DNA from: Alphaproteobacteria bacterium
GTDB taxonomy: Bacteria; Pseudomonadota; Alphaproteobacteria; Rhizobiales; Aestuariivirgaceae
DNA: 19,678 bases
Direction: 5' to 3'
Assembly (NCBI GenBank): GCA_005884715.1
Contig: VAZZ01000066.1
Location: 1-19,678, forward strand
This document shows, in pieces, positions 6,679 to 14,741 of the stretch. The number at the start of each line of letters is the position of its first letter. Positions within the stretch are counted from its first letter, which is position 1. The translations under genes were made by a program, and so were the position numbers. A model generated the notes under the pieces. That model searched no databases. It was not told the origin of the DNA and saw nothing but the letters and a program-made list of their open reading frames with translations.

Positions 6679-7905
6679 ATGCTCCTGAAATCTCTTTTCG
6701 CTGCCGCCATTGCGGCCGCCGATCCGGCCTTGCGGGTTCCGCCATACCTGCCCTCAGCACCGCGAGGGCGCACCATCGTTGTCGGTGCCGGCAAGGCGAG
6801 TGCCGCAATGGCGCTGGCGGTCGAGCAGCACTGGAAGAGCCAGCTTACGGGCCTTGTGATCACCCGCTACGGTCATGGCGTACCCTGCAAGAGCATCGAG
6901 ATCGTCGAAGCCGCACATCCCGTGCCTGACGCCAATGGCCGCGACGCGGCACTGAGGATGGGCGAACTGGTCAAGGGCTTGAGCGAAGATGACCTGGTTC
7001 TCTGCCTGATCTCGGGCGGGGGATCGGCGCTCCTCGCGGCCCCTGCGCCCGGCCTGACGCTTGAAGACAAGCAGAATGTGAACCGCCAGCTTCTCAGCTG
7101 CGGTGCGCCGATATCGGAAATGAACTGCGTGCGCAAGCATCTCTCGGCTCTCAAGGGCGGGCGGCTCGCGGCGGCAGCCTTCCCGGCGCAAGTTGTCTCG
7201 CTCATCATCTCCGATGTGCCGGGCGATGATCCGGCAGTCGTCGCCTCGGGCCCGACGGTTCCCGATCCTTCGACGCGCGAAGACGCTCTGGCCATATTGC
7301 GCAAATATGAATTCGACCTGCCGGCGCATGTCTGGGCCTTCCTGGAAACACCGGCGGCCGAGACGCCCAAGCCCGGCGATCCGCGTTTTGTCCGGGTGCG
7401 GACCGAAGTGATCGCGGCCCCCGCCCAATCGCTCGCTGCGGCGGCGAAGCTTGCCCAAGAGGCCGGTTACCGGGTGATCGATCTCGGTGATCGGGTGGAA
7501 GGCGAAGCGCGCGATGTCGCTCGCGAACAGGCGGCCCGGGCACTCGCCACAAAGGGGCCTGCTGTCATCCTGTCGGGAGGCGAAACGACAGTGACGCTCA
7601 AGGGCAAGGGGCGCGGCGGGCGCAATGGCGAATTCGCGCTCGGGCTCGCCATCGCACTCGACGGCAAGGCCAATATATCCGCGATTGCGGGAGATACGGA
7701 CGGGATCGATGGCTCGGAAGACAATGCCGGTGCTCTGGTCATGCCAGACACTCTGGCACGTGCAAGCGCCAAAGGCCTCGATGCAAAGGCCTTTCTCGCC
7801 AACAATGATGCCTATGGCTTCTTTTCGGCGCTCGGCGATCTCATCGTCACGGGGCCGACGCGTACGAATGTTAATGACTTCCGGGCCATACTGATCGAAA
7901 ATTAA
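6679..7905 (+). CDS. Glycerate 2-kinase, MOFRL family (hydroxypyruvate reductase/TtuD-like)
   Basis: A glycerate kinase type-II protein of about 408 residues that phosphorylates D-glycerate to 2-phosphoglycerate. Motifs include 'IVVGAGKAS' near residue 33 with the conserved Lys, 'SGGGSALL' near 112, and 'HLSALKGGRLA' near 160. The C-terminal MOFRL domain (about residues 290-395) has 'LSGGETTVT', 'GKGRGGRNGEFAL' and 'AGDTDGIDGSEDNAGA'. Homologues annotated as hydroxypyruvate reductase usually belong to this kinase family. I chose ATG 6679 because it begins just before the conserved 'LFAAAIAAADP' helix. A TTG at 6616 would add 21 unlike residues, and a TATAAT hexamer lies inside that extension. 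Next to glycolate oxidase genes, it would finish the glyoxylate, tartronate semialdehyde, glycerate route into glycolysis. Confidence 0.88.
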   Translation: MLLKSLFAAAIAAADPALRVPPYLPSAPRGRTIVVGAGKASAAMALAVEQHWKSQLTGLVITRYGHGVPCKSIEIVEAAHPVPDANGRDAALRMGELVKGLSEDDLVLCLISGGGSALLAAPAPGLTLEDKQNVNRQLLSCGAPISEMNCVRKHLSALKGGRLAAAAFPAQVVSLIISDVPGDDPAVVASGPTVPDPSTREDALAILRKYEFDLPAHVWAFLETPAAETPKPGDPRFVRVRTEVIAAPAQSLAAAAKLAQEAGYRVIDLGDRVEGEARDVAREQAARALATKGPAVILSGGETTVTLKGKGRGGRNGEFALGLAIALDGKANISAIAGDTDGIDGSEDNAGALVMPDTLARASAKGLDAKAFLANNDAYGFFSALGDLIVTGPTRTNVNDFRAILIEN

Positions 7906-7943
7906 GCTGATGCCATGAAGGATTTCGGCTAATAAATTGCAGG

Positions 7944-8360
7944 ATGTCACATAGCTTTTGTTTGGCACGTTGGTTGGCGATTTGGCTTCTGGGCTGCCTT
8001 TCCCTTGCCGAGAGCGCGTGCGCGCATATCAAGCCCGACAGGGACCCCCTTGTGCAAGTTTGGGTGGCTCCCAGGCCTCTGGGAATCGTCAGGAGCTGCA
8101 TCATCAAGGCTCTGGACGAGAACGAGCGCACCTATTCGAAGATATCGCCGAGTATCAGGCATAGTGCGAAGACAATATCGCCCGATGGCACGGTCGAAAT
8201 TCGCCCCATACACAGGCATGAAGTCGTCGATGTGAACTATTATGTCCGGCTGGAAAAGATCCATGAAGTGATAACCCGGATCGCCTTTCATTCCTCCGAG
8301 GATTCGACCGCGAAAAAGGCGACAGCCAAGGCGATATCAAGGTGCGGCACAACCCCCTGA
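7944..8360 (+). CDS. Small secreted or lipid-anchored hypothetical protein
   Basis: A 138-residue protein of no family I recognise. The N-terminus reads as an export signal: one Arg and one His within the first nine residues, then a hydrophobic stretch (about residues 10-21). A possible lipobox ends at C18 (W-L-L-G-C), with an alternative signal-peptidase I site after 'ESACA' near residue 27. The mature part has two cysteines, C52 and C134, that could form a disulfide, and alternating charged/hydrophobic segments. It follows the glycerate kinase by 38 bases on the same strand and converges on the malate synthase remnant 13 bases away. The ribosome-binding site is poor (AGG abuts the ATG). Existence as a gene is likely from the signal-like N-terminus but not certain. 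Confidence 0.5.
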   Translation: MSHSFCLARWLAIWLLGCLSLAESACAHIKPDRDPLVQVWVAPRPLGIVRSCIIKALDENERTYSKISPSIRHSAKTISPDGTVEIRPIHRHEVVDVNYYVRLEKIHEVITRIAFHSSEDSTAKKATAKAISRCGTTP

Positions 8361-8373
8361 ACCATGATGCTGC

Positions 8374-9877
8374 CTACACTATCTTCCGATAGGCCGGGAG
8401 TGTCAGGAAGGTTTCGAAATGCGGCGAGGTCGACATCTTGCGGAAGATATCGATCGCCTCGCGGAAGCGGCCTTTCTTGTAGGTTTCCGCACCGACTTCC
8501 TGCGCCACCCGCTCCATCTCTTCCCTGAGGCATTTTTCAAAGAAGGGTTTCGTCACCTTCTGGCCGCCTTCGAGCCTGGCGCCGAATTTGAGCCATTGCC
8601 AGATCTGCGAACGTGAGATCTCGGCGGTCGCTGCATCCTCCATGAGATTGTAGATCAGTACGGCACCCCGCCCCCTGAGCCAGGCCTCGATATATTGCAC
8701 GCCGACGCGGATATTTTCGCGGAAGCCCGCTTCGGTCTTTGTCCCTTCATGAACCTGCAGCAGTTCCTTTTGGCCGACAGCCACGTCTTCGCGCTTGGCA
8801 TAGAGCTGGTTCGGCGTCGGCATCAGCGCATCGAAGATCTCACGCGCGATGGGCACGAGATCGGGATGCGCCACCCAGGTGCCGTCATGGCCGTTCTTGG
8901 CCTCGCGCTCCTTGTCGGCGCGCACCTTGTCGAAGGCGATGCGGTTGGCTTCCTCATCCTTGCGGTTGGGGATCTGGGCCGCCATGCCACCCATGGCGAA
9001 AGCACGGCGCTTGTGACAGGTGTGGATGAGGAGAGCCGAATAATTGGCAAGGAAAGCGCCCGCAATTGAGACCGACAATGTGGTCGCGCAGTTCAAACAG
9101 GATCTCGTCCATCTCGAAGGCGGCCGGCAAGGTCTCGATGAGGACCGTCGCCTTGATGGTGCCGAGCGGCAGCCCGAGTTCGCTCTGCGCCTGGATGAAG
9201 ACGTCGTTCCAGAGCCTCGCCTCGCGGTGGCTCTCCATTTTCGGCAAATAGAAATAGGGTCCGGATTTGTTGGCAAGTGCCGCCTTGGCATTGTGAAAGA
9301 CATAGAGGGCGAAATCGAACAGGCTGCCTGAGACAGGCGCCCCGTCCACTTCCATATGCTCTTCGAGAAGATGCCAGCCGCGCGGACGTACCAGCAGGAC
9401 CGCCGGCTTCTTGCCGAGCTTGTAGGATTTGCCGCTCTGCGGATCGGTGAATTCGAGTTTTCCCGTCCAACGGTCCATCAAGTTGATCTGGCCCTGGATC
9501 ATATTGTCCCAGGTGGGCGAATTCGAATCCTCGAAATCGGTCATGAAGACCTTGGCGCCCGAATTGAGCGCGTTGATGATCATCTTGCGGTCGGTCGGCC
9601 CGGTGATCTCGACACGGCGGTCCTGGAGGTCTGCGGGGATCGCCGCCACCGCCCATTTGCCATCACGGACGGACTTCGTCGCGGCCAGGAAGTCGGGCAG
9701 GACCCCATCATCAAAGAATTTCTGGCGCTCGGCCCTGACCTTGATCAGGGCTCGGCGGCGGTCCTCGAAATTGCGATGGAGTCTTGCGATGAAGCCCACG
9801 GCTTCCAGGGTGAGCACGCGGTCATAACCCGCTTTGGCCTTTTCGGTGAAGGTCACACCCTTCGGCAATTTCGCCAT
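8374..9877 (-). pseudogene. aceB: Malate synthase A, disrupted by an internal deletion/frameshift
   Basis: Two overlapping frames encode one malate synthase A (about 530 residues; acetyl-CoA plus glyoxylate to malate). Frame one runs from ATG 9877 and is family-like through 'IETLPAAFEMDEI' and 'RDHIVGLNCGR' (residue 274). The match resumes in another frame at 'FLANYSALLIHTCHKR' and continues through 'AFAMGGMAAQIP', 'DGTWVAHPDLVP' and 'MEDAATAEISR' to the stop at 8374. About 30 residues expected between these parts are absent; the junction is near 9054-9055. The total of 1504 bases plus about 89 deleted would give 1593, an intact reading frame. Lost residues include the Mg2+-ligand Asp of the GRWDY motif (E. 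coli D278), while its partner Glu is kept (E248). It lies 6 bases after glcF, with AAGGGG as ribosome-binding site. Both halves are otherwise well preserved, so the lesion is recent or an assembly error. Confidence 0.88.
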
Positions 9878-9883
9878 GCATAT

Positions 9884-11185
9884 TTACCCCTTAGAGGATT
9901 CTCTTAAGACCCTGGGTTCATAACCCCCATGCGCCCAGTCAAGCAACTCCACGGTATGGAGGATGGGAATCTCCGTCGCTTGGCCGATCTGGGTGATGCA
10001 GCCGATGTTGCCGGTGGCAATGACAGCTGGCGTCACTGAATTGATATTGGCGATCTTGCGGTCTCTCAGCCTCGTTGCGATTTCCGGCTGCAGGATATTA
10101 TAGGTGCCGGCCGATCCACAGCATAAATGGCCTTCCGGAATATCGGTTACCTCGAAGCCGGCCTGCTCGAGCAGGCGGCGCGGCTCGGTCCTGATCTTCT
10201 GGCCGTGCTGCATGGAGCAGGCCGAATGATAGGCGACGCGCAGCGCCCTGGGCGGTACGATTTTGGGCAGGCCGATCTCGATGAGGAATTCGCTAATGTC
10301 GCGGGTCATAGCCGAAATCCTTTCGGCCTTCCCAGCATAGGCCGGATCGAGCCTCAGCATATGGCCATAATCCTTGACCGTGGTGCCGCAACCCGAAGCG
10401 GTGATGATGACGCGTTCGACATTGGCTTCGCGCCAGCCATCGATCATGCGCCGGGCCCGGGCCAGGGCATCGGCCTCCTTGCCCATATGATGGGTGAGCG
10501 AGCCACAGCACGTCTCTCCCTCGCTCACAACCACTTCGATGCCATTGCGGTTCATGAGTCGGATGGCAGCCGCGTTGATGGCCGGATCGAGGATGCTCTG
10601 GACGCAGCCGCGCAGCAGCGCCACCCGCATGCGGGTTTTGCCTTGCGCCGGATAGACACCCGGACGGCCCATCGTTTCAGGTTCAGGCGGTACTTTCGGC
10701 GCCAGTTCCAGCATGGCCTTGAGGTGCTTTTCGCCAAGCTTTTCAAGGACTGGCGCTAGCGGTTGGGCAAGGCGCGACAGGCCGAGCGCCGTTCGGAAAA
10801 GCGCCGGACGGGTCATCAGGAAAGCGAGCAGGTCGCGCAGAAGACGCTCGAACAACGGGCGCCTGTAGGTCTTCTCGACATGGGCGCGCGCATCATCGAT
10901 GAGATGCATGTAATGCACGCCCGACGGGCACGTGGTCATGCAGGCGAGGCAGGACAGACAGCGGTCGATATGCTTGACCGTTTCACTGGTGGCCGCCTCG
11001 CCACGTTCGAGCATGTTCTTGATGAGATAGATGCGGCCGCGCGGGCTGTCGAGCTCATCACCCAGGAGAACATAGGTCGGGCAAGTGGCTGTGCAGAACC
11101 CGCAATGCACGCATTTGCGCAAGATCTGATTGGCCACCGCGATATGCGGGTCTTGCAGTTGCTCGGGCGTGAAATTCGTCTGCAT
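9884..11185 (-). CDS. glcF: Glycolate oxidase iron-sulfur subunit
   Basis: A 433-residue Fe-S subunit of the membrane-associated GlcDEF glycolate oxidase. Two 4Fe-4S ferredoxin motifs lie at the N-terminus: 'CVHCGFCTATCP' (residues 25-36) and 'CLSCLACMTTCP' (about 73-84). Two CCG (heterodisulfide-reductase-type cysteine-rich) domains follow, marked by 'GETCCGSLTHHMG' and by 'YHSACSMQHGQ' with 'HLCCGSAGTYN'. It passes electrons from the FAD subunits to the quinone pool. The ATG at 11185 immediately abuts the glcE stop codon (zero spacing), and the 3' end carries the ribosome-binding site for the following malate synthase. Length and motif order fit alphaproteobacterial GlcF, and nothing is missing. 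Confidence 0.95.
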   Translation of the reverse strand: MQTNFTPEQLQDPHIAVANQILRKCVHCGFCTATCPTYVLLGDELDSPRGRIYLIKNMLERGEAATSETVKHIDRCLSCLACMTTCPSGVHYMHLIDDARAHVEKTYRRPLFERLLRDLLAFLMTRPALFRTALGLSRLAQPLAPVLEKLGEKHLKAMLELAPKVPPEPETMGRPGVYPAQGKTRMRVALLRGCVQSILDPAINAAAIRLMNRNGIEVVVSEGETCCGSLTHHMGKEADALARARRMIDGWREANVERVIITASGCGTTVKDYGHMLRLDPAYAGKAERISAMTRDISEFLIEIGLPKIVPPRALRVAYHSACSMQHGQKIRTEPRRLLEQAGFEVTDIPEGHLCCGSAGTYNILQPEIATRLRDRKIANINSVTPAVIATGNIGCITQIGQATEIPILHTVELLDWAHGGYEPRVLRESSKG

Positions 11186-12373
11186 CTAATAGCCTTCCTG
11201 CATTCGGCCGGGATTGAAGATGCCGAGGGGATCGAAGGCGATCTTGACGCGGCGCGCCAGGGCTGAGAGTGCGGCGGGCTGTGGCTGAAAAATTGGCACC
11301 GAATTGCGGGTCGCTTCATCGGCGCGCATCAGCGTGGCGTGGCCCTGAGGGATCGCGGCACGGATGAGAGATGCCGCGGCATCGGCGGTCGGCGGGACTT
11401 CGAGCCAGATCAGCCCACCCGTCCAGTCATAGAACCAGCGCATGTCTAGCTGGCGAGCGAGGCTTGCAGCAACCCGGGCGCCCTCCGCCGGCGGCACCGA
11501 CAGGCGCCAGACATATCTGTCGCTGGGGCCGGCGAAAGGATGGACGTCTCGGACTGAGATCCACTGGGCCCGCGAATCCTCGGCCTTGAGCTGATGCAGC
11601 GGTGCCGATGGAGCCAACATCTTGATCAGCTTGTCGCGGCGATAGGCAATCGATGGCGGAACGCCTTCGAGACGAAGCAAGGTCATCGCCACTCCCTTGG
11701 CTACCGCCTGCGGCAAATGGGCGGCGGCCGAAACCTCGCAAGGCGACTGCATGGCAAGGCTCATGGCGGCGATGGCTTCCTCATCGCTCAGGCCTTCGAT
11801 GACCAGCGTTTCCTCGCCTTCCGCCCTGGGCAGTGTCTTGAAAGTGACCATGGTGAGGGCCGCCAGCGTCCCGAAGGATCCAGCCATCAGCTTCGCCAGA
11901 TCATAGCCTGTCACGTTCTTCACGACCCGGCCACCTGCCTTGAAGGCCTCGCCACGTCCTGACACTCCGGCAACACCCAATATATGATCGCGGGCGGCGC
12001 CCGCCTTGAGCCGGCGCGGCCCCGACAGATTGCAGGCGAGCATGCCGCCCAGAGTCCCCGCATGCGCCGAGCCCAGAAGCCCCGACAGATCCGGCGGCTC
12101 GAAGGCGAATTCCTGGCCCTTGTCGTCGAGCAGTTTCCTGACCTCATCAAGCCGGGTGCCGGCGCCCGCCGTGATGACCAGCTCCTCAGGCTCATAGAGG
12201 GAAACGGCGGAGAAGTTCGAGAGATCGAGCGTGGCGGCGGTTTGCATCGGGCGGCCGAGCGCTGCCTTGGTGCCGTTGCCGATGAGCTCGAGGGGCGTCC
12301 TGTCGGCGAGAGCCGCTTGCACCACATCGACAAGGCTCGCCTCGGTTTCCGGTTTGAAGCTCGCCAAGCTCAA
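11186..12373 (-). CDS. glcE: Glycolate oxidase FAD-binding subunit
   Basis: A 395-residue protein with an N-terminal FAD-binding type-4 domain: 'ELIGNGTKAALGR' near residues 34-46, 'VITAGAGTRLDEV' near 66-78, and 'AGTLGGMLACNLSGPRR' near 109-125. It ends with the family's short 'KIAFDPLGIFNPGRM' tail, also seen at the end of GlcD-type proteins. GlcE pairs with GlcD in the glycolate oxidase complex. The start is TTG at 12373, whose TTGA overlaps the glcD stop by 4 bases; no ATG lies between there and the first conserved helix, so the unusual start is credible. It is longer than E. coli GlcE (about 350 residues) but typical for alphaproteobacteria. Confidence 0.94.
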   Translation of the reverse strand: MSLASFKPETEASLVDVVQAALADRTPLELIGNGTKAALGRPMQTAATLDLSNFSAVSLYEPEELVITAGAGTRLDEVRKLLDDKGQEFAFEPPDLSGLLGSAHAGTLGGMLACNLSGPRRLKAGAARDHILGVAGVSGRGEAFKAGGRVVKNVTGYDLAKLMAGSFGTLAALTMVTFKTLPRAEGEETLVIEGLSDEEAIAAMSLAMQSPCEVSAAAHLPQAVAKGVAMTLLRLEGVPPSIAYRRDKLIKMLAPSAPLHQLKAEDSRAQWISVRDVHPFAGPSDRYVWRLSVPPAEGARVAASLARQLDMRWFYDWTGGLIWLEVPPTADAAASLIRAAIPQGHATLMRADEATRNSVPIFQPQPAALSALARRVKIAFDPLGIFNPGRMQEGY

Positions 12374-13860
12374 AACCTCGGCAGATCGGCATGGGGCAGC
12401 TTGCCGCCGCGCACAACCATGCGGCCAAGTTCGGCGCAGCGATGGAGGACGGGAAAGACCTTACCGGGATTGAGCAGCCCCTTGTCGTCGAAGGCGCATT
12501 TGAGGCGCTGCTGCTGGTTGAGGTCGGCCTCTGAGAACATCTCCGGCATGAGATCGCGCTTTTCGATCCCCACGCCATGCTCGCCTGTGAGGACGCCGCC
12601 GACTTTAACGCATAGTCTCAGGATGTCGGCGCCGAATTTCTCGGCGCGGGTGAGTTCGTCGGGATCATTCGCATCGAACAGGATGAGCGGGTGCAGATTG
12701 CCGTCACCGGCGTGGAAGACATTGGCGACCCGCAAGCCATAGTGGCGGGAAAGCTCCGCCATGCCGTTCAGGACTTCCGGCAGCCGGCGGCGAGGTATGG
12801 TGCCGTCCATGCAGATATAATCCGGCGAGATGCGCCCGACCGCCGGGAAGGCTGCCTTGCGGCCGGCCCAGAAGACGAGGCGCTCCTCTTCCGACTCTGA
12901 CACCCGGCAGGAATTCGCCCGGTTGCGGTTCGCGATAGCGACAACCCGCTCGATCAGGTGATCGATTTCCGCCGGACAGCCGTCGAGCTCGATGATGAGC
13001 AGGGCTTCGGCCTCGAGCGGATAGCCCGCATGCACGAATTCTTCCGCCGCATGGATAGCGGGGCGGTCCATCATCTCCATGCCGCCTGGAATAATGCCGG
13101 CCGAGATGATATCGGCGACGCATCTTCCAGCATCCTCATTGGAGGGAAAGCCGACCAGTACGGCGCGCGCCGTTTCCGGCTTCTGCAGGATGCGCACTGT
13201 GGCTTCGGTGACGACGCCGAGCAGTCCCTCCGATCCGGTCATCACGCCCAGAAGATCATAGGCCTCGCTGTCGAGATGCTTGCCGCCGAGCCGGATCACC
13301 TCGCCGGTGACCAGCACCATCTCGATGCCCAGCACATTATTGGCGGTGAGCCCATATTTCAGGCAGTGAACGCCGCCCGAATTTTCCGCGACATTGCCGC
13401 CAATGGTGCGGGCGATCTGCGAGGAGGGATCGGGCGCGTAATAGAAACCCTTATGCTCGACCGCCTGGGTAATGGCGAGATTGGTCACGCCCGGCTGGGT
13501 GACGACGCAGCGATTGGCGTAGTCGATGTCGAGGATGCGGTTGAACTTGCCGAGGCCGAGAAGCACGCCATCCGCCAGAGGCAGGGCGCCGCCCGAAAGC
13601 GACGTGCCGGCGCCGCGCGGCACCACCTTGACCCCATGGGCGTGACAGTATTTGAGGACGGCGCTCACTTGCGCTGTGGTCTCAGGCAGCACCACGACCA
13701 GCGGCATCTGGCGATAGGCGGTGAGCGCGTCGGTCTCATAGGCTCGCATCTCGACGGGGGTTTCGATGACGCCTTCGCCAGGCACGAATTGACGCAGCGC
13801 CTCAGCGATCTCGCGCCTTCGGGCGAGCGTGACCTTGTCGGGCAGGGGCATGGCGATCAT
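12370..13860 (-). CDS. glcD: Glycolate oxidase FAD-linked subunit
   Basis: A 496-residue FAD-dependent 2-hydroxyacid dehydrogenase, the catalytic subunit that oxidises glycolate (and often D-lactate) to glyoxylate. The FAD-binding type-4 domain carries 'PRGAGTSLSGGALP' at residues 81-94 and 'NSGGVHCLKYG' near 160-170. The C-terminal oxidase domain has 'VFHAGDGNLHP' with the paired active-site histidines, and 'GEHGVGIEKR'. The length matches E. coli GlcD (499). It is the first gene of the glcDEF-malate synthase operon and is divergent from lutA across a gap of about 110 bases. ATG 13860 is used; an in-frame ATG three codons later is an alternative. No strong ribosome-binding site is seen before either. 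Confidence 0.95.
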   Translation of the reverse strand: MIAMPLPDKVTLARRREIAEALRQFVPGEGVIETPVEMRAYETDALTAYRQMPLVVVLPETTAQVSAVLKYCHAHGVKVVPRGAGTSLSGGALPLADGVLLGLGKFNRILDIDYANRCVVTQPGVTNLAITQAVEHKGFYYAPDPSSQIARTIGGNVAENSGGVHCLKYGLTANNVLGIEMVLVTGEVIRLGGKHLDSEAYDLLGVMTGSEGLLGVVTEATVRILQKPETARAVLVGFPSNEDAGRCVADIISAGIIPGGMEMMDRPAIHAAEEFVHAGYPLEAEALLIIELDGCPAEIDHLIERVVAIANRNRANSCRVSESEEERLVFWAGRKAAFPAVGRISPDYICMDGTIPRRRLPEVLNGMAELSRHYGLRVANVFHAGDGNLHPLILFDANDPDELTRAEKFGADILRLCVKVGGVLTGEHGVGIEKRDLMPEMFSEADLNQQQRLKCAFDDKGLLNPGKVFPVLHRCAELGRMVVRGGKLPHADLPRF

Positions 13861-13918
13861 GGCGGCACTTTAGTCCCATACTGCGGCCGAATGCTCAAAC
13901 TATTTGTCATATAAGAGC

Positions 13919-13948
13919 TTGCGGGGCAGACTTGCACCGCGCCATAAG
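13919..13948 (+). promoter_or_regulatory. Weak candidate promoter for the lut operon
   Basis: In the glcD-lutA divergent gap, TTGCGG (13919-13924) and CATAAG (13943-13948) are 18 bases apart, matching 3 and 4 of the six consensus positions. Transcription would begin about 20 bases before the lutA ATG codons. The match is poor and chance is possible. The gap must still hold promoters for both operons, and I found no convincing operator palindrome in it. Confidence 0.22.
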
Positions 13949-13967
13949 ACTTTCCGGTTTAAATGGG

Positions 13968-14741
13968 ATGCACCGCATGGAGCTGACCCGGCCGCGCGTC
14001 GGCCTTTTCGTGACCTGTCTTGTCGATCTGTTCCGGCCATCGGTCGGCTTCGCCTCCGTCAAGCTCCTGGAGGAGGCCGGCTGCAATGTCGAGGTTCCGG
14101 AAAACCAGACCTGTTGCGGCCAGCCTGCCTTCAATTCCGGCGACCGCAAGGATACAGCCGATATTGCGCGCGCCGTCATTAAGACTTTTTCCGCCTTTGA
14201 CTATGTGGTGGCGCCGTCAGGTTCCTGTGCCGGCATGATCAAGGCGCATTATCCCGAACTGTTCGCGCCGGGCTCCGCCGACCGCCAGGCCGCCGATGCG
14301 CTTGCCGAGAAGACCTATGAACTCGTGTCCTTCCTGGTGAGGGTGATGAAGCAGGAGAAGGTCGATGCGCGTTTCGACGGCACGGTCACTTATCATGATT
14401 CCTGTTCGGGGCTTCGCGAGTTGGGTGTCAGGGCTGAGCCGCGCAAGCTGCTCAGGACCGTCGAGGGGCTCGACATTGTCGAACTGGAAGATGCGGAAGT
14501 GTGCTGCGGCTTCGGCGGCACGTTCTGCGTGAAATATCCCGATATCTCGAATGTCATGGTGGCCAAGAAGACGAAGAAGATCGCCGCGACCAAGGCGGAT
14601 CTGCTGCTCGCCGGCGATTTGGGATGCCTCATGAACATGGCCGGCAAGCTCAAGCGCGAGGGCGCGAGCCTCAAGGTCCGCCATGTGGCGGAAATCCTCG
14701 CCGGCGACACGGCGATGCCGCCCATCGCGGAAGCCGAGTGA
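13968..14741 (+). CDS. lutA: L-lactate utilization protein LutA (Fe-S/CCG-domain oxidoreductase)
   Basis: A protein of about 255 residues with two cysteine-rich CCG domains, as in LutA/YkgE, one of three subunits of the LutABC L-lactate oxidising complex. Motifs are 'LFVTCLVDLFRPSVG' at the N-terminus, 'NQTCCGQPAFNSGDR' near residue 43, 'PSGSCAGMIK' near 80, 'YHDSCSGLRELG' near 140 and 'VCCGFGGTFCVKYPDIS' near 175. In-frame ATG codons lie at 13968 and 13977. The second, giving MELTRP, has a GGGA about 9 bases upstream and is perhaps the true start. A TTG at 13932 would add an unlike leader. The stop overlaps the lutB ATG by one base (TGATG). The family call is firm. Confidence 0.93.
   Translation: MHRMELTRPRVGLFVTCLVDLFRPSVGFASVKLLEEAGCNVEVPENQTCCGQPAFNSGDRKDTADIARAVIKTFSAFDYVVAPSGSCAGMIKAHYPELFAPGSADRQAADALAEKTYELVSFLVRVMKQEKVDARFDGTVTYHDSCSGLRELGVRAEPRKLLRTVEGLDIVELEDAEVCCGFGGTFCVKYPDISNVMVAKKTKKIAATKADLLLAGDLGCLMNMAGKLKREGASLKVRHVAEILAGDTAMPPIAEAE

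Noticed and set aside
6754..7968. 404-codon open frame antisense to the glycerate kinase gene
   Set aside because: It lacks family motifs and mirrors the GC-rich codon structure of the real gene on the other strand.
8374..9877. Programmed frameshifting in malate synthase
   Set aside because: The junction also lacks about 30 family residues including a metal ligand, so a frameshift alone could not restore an active enzyme, and no slippery heptamer is obvious.
12958..13914. 318-codon open frame antisense to glcD extending into the divergent gap
   Set aside because: No recognisable domain; it is the complement of conserved glcD codons.
13861..13967. A GntR/FadR-type operator shared by the divergent glc and lut operons
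   Set aside because: TTGTCATATAAGA near 13904 has some resemblance but lacks dyad symmetry, and no regulator gene is present in the window.
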